From Betaproteobacteria bacterium (GTDB lineage Bacteria > Pseudomonadota > Gammaproteobacteria > Burkholderiales > SG8-41), in the NCBI GenBank assembly GCA_025363575.1, contig JANYDM010000032.1:1-24418 (forward strand): a DNA stretch of 24,418 bases. Reading direction: 5' to 3'. Within the stretch, counting starts at the first letter, position 1. Each line of letters opens with the position of its first letter. The notes under the pieces were generated by a model that saw only the letters and a program-made list of their open reading frames with translations, had not been told where the DNA came from and did not search any database. The translations under genes were made by a program, and so were the position numbers. This document shows, in pieces, positions 1-8,638 of the stretch.

Positions 1-1
1 C

Positions 2-1801
2 TTAAAGCTTATCAAGCCGCTTTTTCTCGACGCACTCTGGGCCGAATTCGAGCGCGTCAAAGGTAATAAAAACAGGTTATTCGACTTCCACAAAAAGCTG
101 CGCAGCCTAGCTTTTCTCGACCCCGCGTGCGGTTGCGGAAACTTTCTTGTTATTACGTATCGTGAGTTGCGACTTCTAGAGCTTGAAGGCTTGAGGGCGT
201 TTAGGGAACTTGCTCGTGGCGGACAAGAGGCGCTGCGTTTTACGCAAGTTGACGTTGATCAATTTTACGGCATCGAAGTCGAGGAGTTTCCTGCTCAAAT
301 TGCGCAGGTAGCTTTATGGTTAGTTGACCATCAGATGAACACGCTTTTTTCAGAGGAATTTGGAATTTACTTCGCACGCATCCCGCTGAAAACAACTCCC
401 CACATCGTACACGGCAATGCTTTAAAACTCGACTGGAACGAAATCGTGGTAGCCGAGCGCCTCGCGTACATTATGGGTAATCCGCCATTTGTCGGCGCCA
501 AATACATGGACGATGAACAACGAGCGGACGTCGCTACGGTTTTCGCAGGTATACAGAGTGCAGGGCTACTCGACTATGTTGCGGCGTGGTATGTGAAAGC
601 GGCCCGCTACATCGAAAGTAATAAGTCGATCTCCTGTGCCTTCGTGTCCACTAACTCAATTACGCAAGGCGAACAGGTGGGGGTTTTATGGGGCGAACTA
701 TTACGTCTTGGCGTAATAATAAATTTTGCACACCGTACATTTCGCTGGAATAACGAAGCCCGTGGAGTAGCGGCGGTGCACTGCGTGATCGTCGGGTTTG
801 CCCGGCACGACTCATCAAGCAAAACGATTTACGAGTATGCCGACCCCGCCGGCGAACCGCATGCCATTGCAGCCAGAAACATCAATCCTTACCTGGTAGA
901 TGCGGCGGACCTAACACTTATTAGGCGTTCAGCCCCTATTTGTCGTGTACCCGAAATCGGGATTGGCAATAAGCCTATTGATGGTGGCCACTACTTATTT
1001 ACGACGGAAGAAAAAGCAGAATTCCTGTCTAGAGAACCAAAAGCCGGACCCTATTTCCGACGTTGGATTGGGTCCGACGAGTTTATTAATCGCTACGAAC
1101 GTTGGTGTTTATGGCTCGGGGATTGTGCACCGGAAAAACTGCGGGATATGCCGAATGCCATGAAGCGGATTGAAGAGGTGCGAAATTTTCGACTCGCAAG
1201 CAAGAGTGCTCCGACTCGGAAAATAGCCGCTACACCAACGCGCTTCCACGTGGAGAACATGCCGGAATCGCAATTTTTGCTGATACCTAAGGTTTCGTCA
1301 GAGCGACGGGCTTATATACCAATAGGCTTTATGTCGCCCGACACGCTTGTAAGCGATCTTGTATTTATCGTGCCGAACGCAACACTTTATCATTTCGGCG
1401 TTTTGTGCTCAGCGATGCATATGGCGTGGGTGCGGGCGGTTGGTGGCCGATTAGAAAGTCGGTACCGCTATTCTGGTGACATTGTGTATAACAATTATCC
1501 ATGGCCTGATGATCGCAGTGATAAGCAGGCCTTGGCAATTGAACAAGCAGCACAAGGAGTTTTGGACGCGCGCGCTACATGCGAGAATTCCTCGCTAGCA
1601 GATTTGTACGACCCGCTTACTATGCCCTCTGCATTGATGCAGGCGCATCGAGCACTCGACCACGCCGTTGAGGTCGCTTATGGCAAGAAGACGTTCGCGA
1701 CGGATGCTGAGCGAGTAGCCTTTTTGTTCGAGCTGCATCAGAGATATACGAGCCTCTTGCATAGCGATGTAAAGCCGAAGCGTCGCAAGAACGCCACATA
1801 A
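2..1801 (+). CDS. MmeI-like class I DNA methyltransferase (Type IIL/IIG restriction-modification type), 5' partial
   Basis: The reading frame is open from the left edge, so the N-terminus lies outside the window; about 599 residues are visible. Seen: the SAM-binding motif I DPACGCGNF begins at visible residue 40 and the adenine-methyltransferase catalytic motif NPPF at about residue 160. A region of roughly 200 residues of target-recognition type follows, then a YNNYPWP segment near visible residue 500. Known: MmeI-family proteins fuse an N-terminal nuclease, a helical connector, an N6-adenine methyltransferase and a recognition domain in one chain of about 900 residues; the part seen fits the last two. 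Inferred: it methylates a specific DNA site and, if the missing N-terminus carries the nuclease, also cuts unmodified DNA. DUF3644 starts 9 nt downstream on the same strand, so the two are probably co-transcribed. The AT-rich codon use differs from the trp genes further on, consistent with horizontal acquisition. Whether the nuclease half is present cannot be judged here. Confidence 0.85.
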   Translation, partial: LKLIKPLFLDALWAEFERVKGNKNRLFDFHKKLRSLAFLDPACGCGNFLVITYRELRLLELEGLRAFRELARGGQEALRFTQVDVDQFYGIEVEEFPAQIAQVALWLVDHQMNTLFSEEFGIYFARIPLKTTPHIVHGNALKLDWNEIVVAERLAYIMGNPPFVGAKYMDDEQRADVATVFAGIQSAGLLDYVAAWYVKAARYIESNKSISCAFVSTNSITQGEQVGVLWGELLRLGVIINFAHRTFRWNNEARGVAAVHCVIVGFARHDSSSKTIYEYADPAGEPHAIAARNINPYLVDAADLTLIRRSAPICRVPEIGIGNKPIDGGHYLFTTEEKAEFLSREPKAGPYFRRWIGSDEFINRYERWCLWLGDCAPEKLRDMPNAMKRIEEVRNFRLASKSAPTRKIAATPTRFHVENMPESQFLLIPKVSSERRAYIPIGFMSPDTLVSDLVFIVPNATLYHFGVLCSAMHMAWVRAVGGRLESRYRYSGDIVYNNYPWPDDRSDKQALAIEQAAQGVLDARATCENSSLADLYDPLTMPSALMQAHRALDHAVEVAYGKKTFATDAERVAFLFELHQRYTSLLHSDVKPKRRKNAT

Positions 1802-1810
1802 GTTTCTCTG

Positions 1811-2869
1811 ATGCCAAAAGGTCTTTCCCAGTCTGTCAAAGACAACCTTGAAAAATGCAGGGCGGCTGCCATTGCGGCGGTCGATAGCTACAACCGTCCA
1901 GGCCCACGCTTTCGCACCGCTCACTATATTGTCCTCATAGTGATGGCATGGACTGCCGCCTTGCACGCTATGTTTTACAGAAAGGGGACAAATCCATGGT
2001 ACAAGAAAACGGGTAAAAATCCGAAAGGCGACCGTTACGTTCGCGTAGACGGAGATCCGAAACACTGGGACCTCGGCGAGTGCCTCAAACAACATTTCGG
2101 TGGCAACAATCCGGCCGAGAGAAAAAATCTAGAGTTTTTGATTGGATTGAGAAATAAGATCGAGCATCGGCACCTGCCGGAGCTTGATGGCGGTCTTTAC
2201 GGAGAATGTCAGGCCGCACTAATGAATCTTGAGGATTTATTGGCTACAGAATTTGGTGCTCGATACTCGTTAGCAGAGCAGCTCGCGATATCGCTTCAAT
2301 TTACGCGCATCGTGCCCCCAGAAAAAAAGAAAGCTGCCAAGCAACTGGCAGCATCCGCCAAGACAGTAAAAGACTACGTTGAAAAATTTCGTGGCGGTTT
2401 GCCCTCTACCACACTCAACAGCACAAAATACTCGTTCAATGTGTTTCTCGTCCCCAAAGTCAGTAACAGAAAAGAATTGGCCGATGCGTCAATCGAGTTT
2501 GTTAAGGTAGACGAAGCAAGCCCACAGGAGCTTGAGCGACTTGAGAAGCTAAACGTACTTATCAAGGAGAAGCACATTCCTATAGCGAATCTTGATATGT
2601 ACAGACCAACACAAGCTGTAGATAACGTCGCGGAGAAATTGCCACACAAATTCCCGGTTCATGCACACACTGGCGCATGGAAGCACTTTAAAGTTCGTCC
2701 TCCGTCTGACGCGGACAAGCCAGAGGCAACAGATTCCAGGTACTGTGTTTATGACGCTGCACACGGCGACTATCTTTACACCAATGCTTGGATCGAGAAG
2801 CTAGCCGGCGACTTGGCTGATGCCGATGCGTTCCAGCGTATTACCGGCTGTCCGGCTGTTGCAAAGTGA
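1811..2869 (+). CDS. DUF3644 domain protein with HEPN-like Rx4H motif
   Basis: 352 aa. Residues 1-150 resemble the DUF3644 family: an N-terminal helix (KDNLEKCRAAAIAAVDSYN), a hydrophobic helix around residues 38-55, and the conserved RNKIEH stretch at 114-119 followed by a second His at 121. Known: Arg-x4-6-His is the catalytic motif of HEPN ribonucleases, many of which act as toxins or abortive-infection effectors; DUF3644 proteins are often found in defence islands. Inferred: it may be an RNA-cleaving effector guarded or triggered by its neighbours. The C-terminal half (about 180-352) matches nothing I recognise and could be a sensor or partner-binding domain. It starts 9 nt after the methyltransferase stop and lacks a clear Shine-Dalgarno sequence, suggesting translational coupling. 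Base composition is AT-rich like its island neighbours. The DUF3644 call is fairly secure; the RNase activity is only suggested by the motif. Confidence 0.75.
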   Translation: MPKGLSQSVKDNLEKCRAAAIAAVDSYNRPGPRFRTAHYIVLIVMAWTAALHAMFYRKGTNPWYKKTGKNPKGDRYVRVDGDPKHWDLGECLKQHFGGNNPAERKNLEFLIGLRNKIEHRHLPELDGGLYGECQAALMNLEDLLATEFGARYSLAEQLAISLQFTRIVPPEKKKAAKQLAASAKTVKDYVEKFRGGLPSTTLNSTKYSFNVFLVPKVSNRKELADASIEFVKVDEASPQELERLEKLNVLIKEKHIPIANLDMYRPTQAVDNVAEKLPHKFPVHAHTGAWKHFKVRPPSDADKPEATDSRYCVYDAAHGDYLYTNAWIEKLAGDLADADAFQRITGCPAVAK

Positions 2870-2940
2870 GACATTATTTGCGAGACTTAGCGACGATGCA
2901 CGATTATGTGCAAGTAATATTCGGGCTTGAGGGTAAGAAT

Positions 2941-3414
2941 ATGAACCTTTATACGTTCGGATATGAGGGATTTGCTTTAGTCGAATTCATTGATCGCTTG
3001 CGCGCTGCTGGTGTGAAGGCGGTCGTGGACGTACGCGAACTGCCGCTGTCACGAAAAAAAGGGTTTTCAAAGCAATCCTTCGCGGCAGCTTTGCGGACCG
3101 CTGGAATCGAGTACATTCATACGCCCCTATTGGGGTGCCCAAAGCCAATTCGCAATCGCTACAAAACGAATGGCAACTGGAAAGAGTATGCGCGGGCGTT
3201 CAATGAATATATATCGACGCAGAAATTGGCAATTCGTGAACTGGCAACGATAGCAAAGCGAAAAACCATTTGCCTCGTCTGTTTTGAGGCGGACTTCGCT
3301 TTCTGTCACCGTAGTTTTGTTGCCCGCGCGGCGGTAGCGGCTGGCGCCCCGTCAGTTTTGCATATAACCGCTAAAACAATGACTCCTGACGTTTCTCTTG
3401 GGGTAGCTGCTTAG
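2941..3414 (+). CDS. DUF488 domain-containing protein
   Basis: 157 aa from the ATG at 2941, which is preceded by GAGGG seven bases upstream and gives the typical family N-terminus MNLYTFGYEG. A longer frame begins with GTG at 2866 in a GTGA overlap with the DUF3644 stop, but its extra 25 residues look unrelated to the family. Seen: DVR at 30-32 followed by the basic LPLSRKKGFSK segment, and the C-terminal CFEADFAFCHR motif at 114-124 with conserved Cys and His residues. Known: DUF488 proteins are widespread, small and poorly characterised, and often sit near defence genes. Inferred: its position, last of three same-strand genes, suggests it belongs to the island cassette; the Cys/His cluster hints at an enzyme or metal site. 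Its 3' end overlaps the convergent unknown gene by 44 bp. The biochemical role is unknown. Confidence 0.8.
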   Translation: MNLYTFGYEGFALVEFIDRLRAAGVKAVVDVRELPLSRKKGFSKQSFAAALRTAGIEYIHTPLLGCPKPIRNRYKTNGNWKEYARAFNEYISTQKLAIRELATIAKRKTICLVCFEADFAFCHRSFVARAAVAAGAPSVLHITAKTMTPDVSLGVAA

Positions 3415-4198
3415 GTGGATATAGCAGGCTGACAATAAGCCACTGGTCAGGAAAGCGATGGATCGTTCCCATCAAGAACATCAAATCGCTGTCGGGAAGG
3501 TCCGCCTCCAGCTTTGCCCGAAATGGCGCCTCCCATTTGTCGCGATGTCTGGCGTGCACATTCCAGAAAAGCGCACCCGCTTCCCAGTCGACGATCTTGT
3601 GTTTTCGCTCGACAACTCCGGCAGGTGTTTCGCATTCATACCGGTAGTGAAAGTCATAGGGTAGCTTTTTCAGTAAGCGCAGATCTTTTGCGTCTGTTGT
3701 CTGAAATAAGTCGCCTTGGTTCTGCATTTGCATTAATTTTGCTTTTTCGCCGGTCGTCCAATCAGGTGCATCTACAGATTTAATATCTAAGGCCACGATG
3801 CGCTTAGGGCGTATCACAGCTAATGTAATTCCTTGGCGTTGCCTGGCATCCTCGGCGGCGTCAAAGCTGTTAAACGTCGGTAACTGCTGAATCCACGGGC
3901 GACGTTCGCGCCATTGGTTAGTAGTCGGCAATGGTTTATCGTCGCAATTTATCGTATCAATATATATCTTATGACTCTCGGGGCGATTGTCATTGCTTGA
4001 TCGCTCTGTCCTAGCATTGATCCATTGCCATTTCTTAAATTGGCGCGCATCTTGGATTAATCTGAACGGAACTGGATATATGCGCCGCATTTCCCCGTCT
4101 TCCGTTATTCCAGCTACGCATGATGTTTCAGCGTGACGCGCGCTCGGCGACGGATAGGTTTTACAAAGAATGAGTATTCGTTCGTTCTTCGAGACCAT
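3371..4198 (-). CDS. conserved hypothetical protein, likely defence-island associated
   Basis: 275 aa from the ATG at 4198, which has GGTGGG upstream; a GTG three codons earlier (4207) is also possible. I cannot assign a named domain with confidence. Seen: an N-terminal strand-like segment RILILCKTYPSPS with a nearby SCVAGI, then RRIYPVPFR and FKKWQWI, a mostly polar middle, and a C-terminal segment HRFPDQWLIVSLLYPP ending in a Gln/Glu-rich tail. No membrane segment or signal peptide is visible. The opening pattern (short strand, cysteine, ETSCVAG) resembles proteins I remember from defence islands beside DUF488 genes, but that is memory, not a search result. It converges on DUF488 with a 44-bp tail overlap. 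Composition is AT-rich, like the island and unlike the trp side. The function is unknown. Confidence 0.7.
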   Translation of the reverse strand: MVSKNERILILCKTYPSPSARHAETSCVAGITEDGEMRRIYPVPFRLIQDARQFKKWQWINARTERSSNDNRPESHKIYIDTINCDDKPLPTTNQWRERRPWIQQLPTFNSFDAAEDARQRQGITLAVIRPKRIVALDIKSVDAPDWTTGEKAKLMQMQNQGDLFQTTDAKDLRLLKKLPYDFHYRYECETPAGVVERKHKIVDWEAGALFWNVHARHRDKWEAPFRAKLEADLPDSDLMFLMGTIHRFPDQWLIVSLLYPPKQLPQEKRQESLF

Positions 4199-4520
4199 GC
4201 ATCCCACCAGTCTTTACCAGTGTTGGCGATGCGGGCATTCTAGCTGCGAAATGCAAGGACTCAGCTACGTGTCGACTTTAGACGACATATGAGCTTTCAG
4301 TTACACTTATGCCCATGGCAATTAGGCTATTCCTGCCGATCTCTAGCACTCCTCCCGCCCGATGGCGGTAGTCCAGTCGCGTCCATAGAGTTCTCACGCT
4401 GCCTCTGGTATTTTTGCCAGCGCCAGCATTCCAAAGTGTGTATATCGTGGTGTATCTTTAGCCAGAATAGCGGTGATATATGCTTGTATCATATTGATTT
4501 AATGAAGAAATGTTGAATTT
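4199..4520. other. gene-free junction between AT-rich island and trp operon
   Basis: No convincing gene is seen in this stretch. A 75-codon plus-strand frame at 4289-4516 has no ribosome site and no recognisable family. The stretch contains an 18-bp imperfect palindrome at 4270-4287 and a small GC hairpin (CCGCC/GGCGG, 4355-4368). It becomes AT-rich just upstream of trpG (4470-4520). It separates divergently transcribed genes, so it should hold promoters for both, but I see no hexamer pair good enough to call. Confidence 0.5.
4270..4287. repeat. 18-bp imperfect palindrome TGTCGACTTTAGACGACA
   Basis: Five-base arms TGTCG/CGACA flank an eight-base centre. It lies in the junction between the island and the trp genes. 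The TGTCGAC start is reminiscent of the TG...CA-type ends of IS21-family elements, but no second copy or transposase is present in the window. It may be an operator, a relic transposon end or chance. Confidence 0.3.
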
Positions 4521-5093
4521 ATGCTGCTGATGATCGACAATTACGATTCGTTTACCTACAACCTCGTGCAGTACTTCGGCGAGCTCGAGCAGGACGTCGC
4601 CGTCTACCGCAACGATGCGATCACATTGGACGAAGTCGCTGCGCTGAAGCCGCGTCACATCGTGATTTCGCCCGGTCCTTGCACGCCGAACGAGGCGGGC
4701 ATATCGGTGCCATTGATCAAGGAATTTTCCGGCAAGGTACCGATACTCGGCGTGTGTCTCGGCCATCAGTCGATCGGCCAGGCGTTTGGCGGGAAGATCG
4801 TGCACGCGAAGCAGGTCATGCACGGCAAGACTTCGGCGGTCCGCCACAATTCCGACAGTGTGTTCCGCAAGCTGCCCAACCCGCTGCTGGCGACGCGCTA
4901 TCATTCGCTGGTGATCGAGCGCGAGAGCCTGCCCGCCTGCCTGGAAGTTACCGCTTGGACCGACGACGGCGAGATCATGGGAGTTCGGCATCGCACGCTG
5001 GCGGTGGAGGGCGTGCAATTTCATCCGGAAGCCATCCTTACGGAAAGCGGGCATGCGCTGCTCGCCAATTTTCTTCAGGGAGAGCAGAGATGA
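4521..5093 (+). CDS. trpG: anthranilate synthase component II (glutamine amidotransferase)
   Basis: 190 aa, the normal length. It releases ammonia from glutamine for TrpE in the first committed step of tryptophan synthesis; such subunits often also serve PabB in folate synthesis. Seen: a class I amidotransferase triad with the nucleophile Cys79 in GVCLGHQ, and His168/Glu170 in VQFHPEAI; the oxyanion region [11 protein letters not shown] is at 50-60. The ATG at 4521 has only a weak upstream purine stretch; Met4 is an alternative start. The stop overlaps the trpD start as ATGA, indicating coupling. Composition switches here to the GC-rich pattern of the chromosome. Its usual partner trpE is not upstream; island genes are there instead. 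Confidence 0.95.
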   Translation: MLLMIDNYDSFTYNLVQYFGELEQDVAVYRNDAITLDEVAALKPRHIVISPGPCTPNEAGISVPLIKEFSGKVPILGVCLGHQSIGQAFGGKIVHAKQVMHGKTSAVRHNSDSVFRKLPNPLLATRYHSLVIERESLPACLEVTAWTDDGEIMGVRHRTLAVEGVQFHPEAILTESGHALLANFLQGEQR

Positions 5094-6112
5094 CACCGCA
5101 GGCCGCGCTCGCGCGCATTATCGAGCATCGCGAGATTTTTCACGAAGAGATGCTGTCGCTGATGCGGCAAATCATGAGCGGCGAAGTCTCTGCCGTGCTC
5201 ACCGCGGCCATCATCACGGGGCTGCGCGTGAAGAAAGAGACCATTGGCGAGATCGCTGCCGCGGCAACGGTGATGCGCGAGTTCGCGACTAAGGTGCCGG
5301 TCGCCGGCGACGATAAGCTGGTCGATACCTGCGGCACGGGCGGCGATGCCGCGCACAGCTTCAATATTTCAACTGCGGCGGCCTTCGTCGCCGCGGCGGC
5401 GGGTGCGAAAGTCGCGAAGCACGGCGGCCGCTCGGTGTCGAGCAAGTCCGGCAGCGCCGACGTGCTGGAAGCGCTCAGTGCGAACATCAATCTCAAGCCT
5501 GAAGAGGTCGCGCGCTCGATCAACGAAGTCGGCGTCGGTTTCATGTTCGCCCCCAATCATCACAGCGCGATGAAGCATGCAGCGCCGGTGCGCAAGGAGC
5601 TCGGCGTGCGCACGATATTCAACATATTGGGGCCGCTGACCAACCCGGCTGGCGCCAAAAATCAGGTCATGGGCGTGTTTCATCCCGATCTCGTCGGCAT
5701 CCAGGCGCACGTGCTGCAGAGACTGGGCAGCCGGCATGTGATGATAGTGCACGGGCTCGAGAGCCTGGACGAGATATCGGTCGCCGGTCCGACGATGATC
5801 GGCGAACTGAAAGACGGCGCCGTGCGCGAGTACCAGATCAAGCCCGCGGATTTCGGGCTCGACACGCACGATTCCTCCGCAATCCGCGTCGATGGCGCCG
5901 AGCAATCCAAAGCATTGCTGCTCGACGCGCTGGACAACAAGGACGGTGCGGCGCGCGATATCGTCGCATTGAATGCGGGCGCCAGCATCTATGTCGCCGG
6001 TCTGGCTGATACGCATGCGGGCGGGGTGCGCATTGCGCTTGCATTGATGGCAAGCGGCGCGGCGCGCAAAAAGCTCGATCAATTCGTCGCGTTCAGCCGC
6101 GCGCCGCGCTAA
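5090..6112 (+). CDS. trpD: anthranilate phosphoribosyltransferase
   Basis: 340 aa, typical length. It transfers the phosphoribosyl group of PRPP to anthranilate, the second step of the pathway. Seen: the PRPP-binding GTGGD at 82-86, NIST at 92-95, the KHG motif at 110-112 followed by [15 protein letters not shown], and FAPNHH with the later [11 protein letters not shown] segment that binds anthranilate in this family. I chose the ATG at 5090 because it overlaps the trpG stop (ATGA), has AGGGAG eight bases upstream and gives the standard N-terminal helix domain. The same frame stays open far upstream inside trpG, but that is a GC-rich extension without family resemblance. The FkbM gene follows after 18 bases. 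Confidence 0.96.
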   Translation: MTPQAALARIIEHREIFHEEMLSLMRQIMSGEVSAVLTAAIITGLRVKKETIGEIAAAATVMREFATKVPVAGDDKLVDTCGTGGDAAHSFNISTAAAFVAAAAGAKVAKHGGRSVSSKSGSADVLEALSANINLKPEEVARSINEVGVGFMFAPNHHSAMKHAAPVRKELGVRTIFNILGPLTNPAGAKNQVMGVFHPDLVGIQAHVLQRLGSRHVMIVHGLESLDEISVAGPTMIGELKDGAVREYQIKPADFGLDTHDSSAIRVDGAEQSKALLLDALDNKDGAARDIVALNAGASIYVAGLADTHAGGVRIALALMASGAARKKLDQFVAFSRAPR

Positions 6113-6130
6113 ACCAGCGCAAGTCGGCCA

Positions 6131-7072
6131 ATGAATATCAACGGGTCGGTTACATCCCTCGAGCCCGGTGTCGCTGGCACGCCGGACGGCGTGCTCGCGT
6201 CGTTGTTGAAGGAAAACGGATTCGATCTCGCGTTCAACATGCTGAATGTCGGCGCGTTGCCCATGAAGGGCGCGGAAGAACCGTTCTGGCAGTTGCTTGA
6301 CGTGTTTCCCGCATCCAGCGTTGTGGGTGTCGAGCTCGACGCGCGGTTGTGCGAGGAACTCAACCGTCACGCGCGCGCGCGCGTACGCTACTATGCCGCC
6401 GCGATTGGCCGCGCCGAGGAAAAGCGGCTGCTCTACCAGACTGCGCACCCGATGTGCACGTCGTTGTACCGTCCCGACGAGCGTTACTCCGACTTGTATC
6501 ATGATCTCGAAAGTGCGCGCCTGAAATGCGTCGCCGAAATCGCGACGGTCAGCCTCGACAAATTCGTCGCCGATAACGCGCTCGGCGCGATCGATTTTCT
6601 GAAGATAGACGTGCAGGGCGCCGAGCTCGACGTGTTCACGGGTGGCACGCAGGCATTACGCAGTGCTTTGCTTATCGTGAGCGAAGTCGAATTCGTGCCG
6701 CTGTACGAAAAACAGCCGCTGTTCGGAGATGTCGCCGCGTGCCTGCGCGCGCGTGGCCTGATGTTCCACAAATTCCTCGGCATGGCCGGACGCGTGATGA
6801 AGCCGCTGACATTGCAGGGCAGCGCGCATTATCCCGCGCAGTTCATGTGGTGCGACGCCGTATTTGCACGCGACCTGCTCGATCTCAAGGAGCTGCCCGC
6901 GGAACAGCTGCTGAAACTCGCGGTACTGCTCGATATCTATGACAGCCGGGACGCGGCGCTGCATGTGTTGCGCCGCTACGACGAGGGCGAGGGCGACGAC
7001 CTCGGCGATATTTATCTGACACTGCTCACGCAGAGCGGCGCGTGGAACGTCCTGCCCGCCAGCACGGCCTGA
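6131..7072 (+). CDS. FkbM family SAM-dependent methyltransferase
   Basis: 313 aa. Seen: a SAM-binding-like start NVGAL at 39-43, an acidic VGVELD strand end at 65-70, and the FkbM signature TVSLDKFV...[19 protein letters not shown] between 139 and 172. The remaining C-terminal 130 residues are helical and less conserved. Known: FkbM-type enzymes mostly O-methylate sugars, polysaccharides or natural products; the substrate cannot be read from sequence. It sits 18 bases after trpD and 8 before the trpC ATG, all on one strand, so it is probably transcribed with the trp genes although it has no known role in tryptophan synthesis. Base composition resembles its neighbours, so a recent insertion is not evident. 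No strong ribosome site precedes the ATG. The family call is good; the function is open. Confidence 0.85.
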   Translation: MNINGSVTSLEPGVAGTPDGVLASLLKENGFDLAFNMLNVGALPMKGAEEPFWQLLDVFPASSVVGVELDARLCEELNRHARARVRYYAAAIGRAEEKRLLYQTAHPMCTSLYRPDERYSDLYHDLESARLKCVAEIATVSLDKFVADNALGAIDFLKIDVQGAELDVFTGGTQALRSALLIVSEVEFVPLYEKQPLFGDVAACLRARGLMFHKFLGMAGRVMKPLTLQGSAHYPAQFMWCDAVFARDLLDLKELPAEQLLKLAVLLDIYDSRDAALHVLRRYDEGEGDDLGDIYLTLLTQSGAWNVLPASTA

Positions 7073-7080
7073 AGCGAACC

Positions 7081-7878
7081 ATGTCCGATATCCTGCAACG
7101 CATCATCGCAGTCAAGGCCAGAGAAGTCGCCGCCGCGAAATCTGCCACACCGCTGTCGGCCCTGCGCATCGCCGCCGCGGCGCGCGCCGACGAACGCGAT
7201 TTTGTCGGCGCATTGCGCGCCAAGGTCGGCGCCGGCGCCCCGGCGGTGATAGCCGAAATCAAGAAGGCGAGCCCGAGTCGCGGCGTATTGCGCGAAGATT
7301 TCGATCCGGTAGCGATCGCGGCAACTTACGCGACGCACGGCGCGGCCTGTCTGTCAGTGCTGACCGACGCTCAGTTTTTCCAGGGCAGCGCCGACTATCT
7401 GCGCAGCGCGCGCGGGGCGTGCGAGTTGCCCGTGCTGCGCAAGGACTTCATGCTCGAGGCCTACCAGGTCTACGAATCGTGCGCGATGGGCGCCGATTGC
7501 ATACTGCTGATCGTCGCCGCGTTGACGGAGCGTTGCATGGTGGAGCTGGAGGCCATTGCGATCGAGCTCGGCATGGCTGTGCTTGTAGAAGTCCATAACG
7601 CCGCTGAGCTCGACCGCGCGCTCAAGCTGAAGACACCGTTAATCGGCGTCAATAACCGCAATCTGCGCACGTTCGAAACGAAGCTGGACACGACCCTGGG
7701 TCTGCTAAAGCGGATCCCCGGCGACCGCATCGTCGTGACCGAAAGCGGAATTCTCCTCCCCGGCGACGTGGCTTTGATGCGCGCGAACAAGGTAGACTGC
7801 TTCCTGGTCGGCGAGGCGTTCATGCGCGCAGTCGATCCGGGCGTCGAACTTGCGCGCTTGTTCGCGACCACCGCCTGA
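7081..7878 (+). CDS. trpC: indole-3-glycerol phosphate synthase
   Basis: 265 aa. It closes the indole ring from carboxyphenylaminodeoxyribulose phosphate. A single-domain TIM barrel, not fused to TrpF. Seen: [12 protein letters not shown] at 58-69 containing the catalytic Lys, LRKDF at 119-123, VEVHN at 169-173, GVNNRNL at 189-195 and ESGI at 221-224, all canonical. The ATG at 7081 was chosen because the protein then begins [12 protein letters not shown] as in the family; in-frame upstream codons run back into the FkbM gene. It starts 8 bases after that gene and is followed by coq7 after 28 bases. Confidence 0.96.
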   Translation: MSDILQRIIAVKAREVAAAKSATPLSALRIAAAARADERDFVGALRAKVGAGAPAVIAEIKKASPSRGVLREDFDPVAIAATYATHGAACLSVLTDAQFFQGSADYLRSARGACELPVLRKDFMLEAYQVYESCAMGADCILLIVAALTERCMVELEAIAIELGMAVLVEVHNAAELDRALKLKTPLIGVNNRNLRTFETKLDTTLGLLKRIPGDRIVVTESGILLPGDVALMRANKVDCFLVGEAFMRAVDPGVELARLFATTA

Positions 7879-7906
7879 ACGCTGGCTGGCAAAAAAGGAG
7901 AGGACG

Positions 7907-8533
7907 ATGCCGGATCTGGAACGTCTGATCATTGCTTTCGACAACGGGCTGCGCACGCTCTTCGCGCCGGCACACAGTGCGCGGCCGGTGCCGGGCGCGG
8001 GGCTTGCCGAAGCGGAGTTGAGCGCAGCGGAGCGGGAGCTCGCGGCCGCGTTGATGCGCGTCAATCACACTGGTGAAATATGCGCACAGGCGCTCTATCA
8101 GGGGCAGACATTGACGGCGCGCAACGCAGAGGCGCGTGCCGCGCTGGGCAAGGCAGCGGCCGAGGAGACCGATCATCTGGCATGGACGCAACAACGCATC
8201 GACGAACTGGGCGGGCGCGCGAGTTTTCTGAATCCATTGTGGTATGCGGGTTCATTCGCGCTGGGGGCCGCCGCCGGTCTGCTTGGCGACAAGTGGAACC
8301 TGGGTTTTCTCGCCGAAACCGAACGCCAGGTCGAAGGCCATCTTGCCGGTCACCTCGACCGCTTGCCGCCGCAGGATGAAAAAAGCCGCGTGATCGTCGA
8401 CGAGATGAAAGCCGATGAAGCACGCCACGCGCATACCGCCGTCGAGCACGGAGGCGCCGAACTGCCGGCGCCGGTCAAGCGCATGATGAAACTGGGCTCG
8501 CGCATAATGACGCGCACAACATTCTGGATTTAG
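7907..8533 (+). CDS. coq7: demethoxyubiquinone hydroxylase Coq7 (2-polyprenyl-3-methyl-6-methoxy-1,4-benzoquinone monooxygenase)
   Basis: 208 aa, normal for the bacterial enzyme. It adds the C5/C6 hydroxyl in late ubiquinone synthesis and binds the inner membrane peripherally. Seen: a ferritin-like di-iron site with Glu57 (NHTGEICA), Glu87 and His90 (EETDH), Glu139 (ETERQVEGH), Glu171 and His174 (EARH), so all six ligands are present. The hydrophobic segment [15 protein letters not shown] (113-127) fits the membrane-binding helix. The ATG at 7907 has AAGGAGAGG just upstream; earlier in-frame codons lie inside trpC. It is plausibly the last gene of the trp-containing unit. Presence of Coq7 implies aerobic ubiquinone synthesis. 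Confidence 0.96.
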   Translation: MPDLERLIIAFDNGLRTLFAPAHSARPVPGAGLAEAELSAAERELAAALMRVNHTGEICAQALYQGQTLTARNAEARAALGKAAAEETDHLAWTQQRIDELGGRASFLNPLWYAGSFALGAAAGLLGDKWNLGFLAETERQVEGHLAGHLDRLPPQDEKSRVIVDEMKADEARHAHTAVEHGGAELPAPVKRMMKLGSRIMTRTTFWI

Positions 8534-8638
8534 CTGGTCGCGGCTGGTGCCGCGCCGCAGTGTCGCAAACAACAATAAGAATGCCGGGGATAAATTATCG
8601 GCGCAGTGCCGGCCGTTGTGTGGTTTTTGGAGGAAGTC

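Noticed and set aside
4289..4516. 75-codon plus-strand frame in the island junction
   Set aside because: No ribosome site, no recognisable protein and an unusual Cys/Trp-rich composition; it looks like a chance frame.
4679..5089. Upstream extension of the trpD frame
   Set aside because: It runs inside trpG, has no family resemblance, and the ATG at 5090 has a ribosome site and the ATGA overlap.
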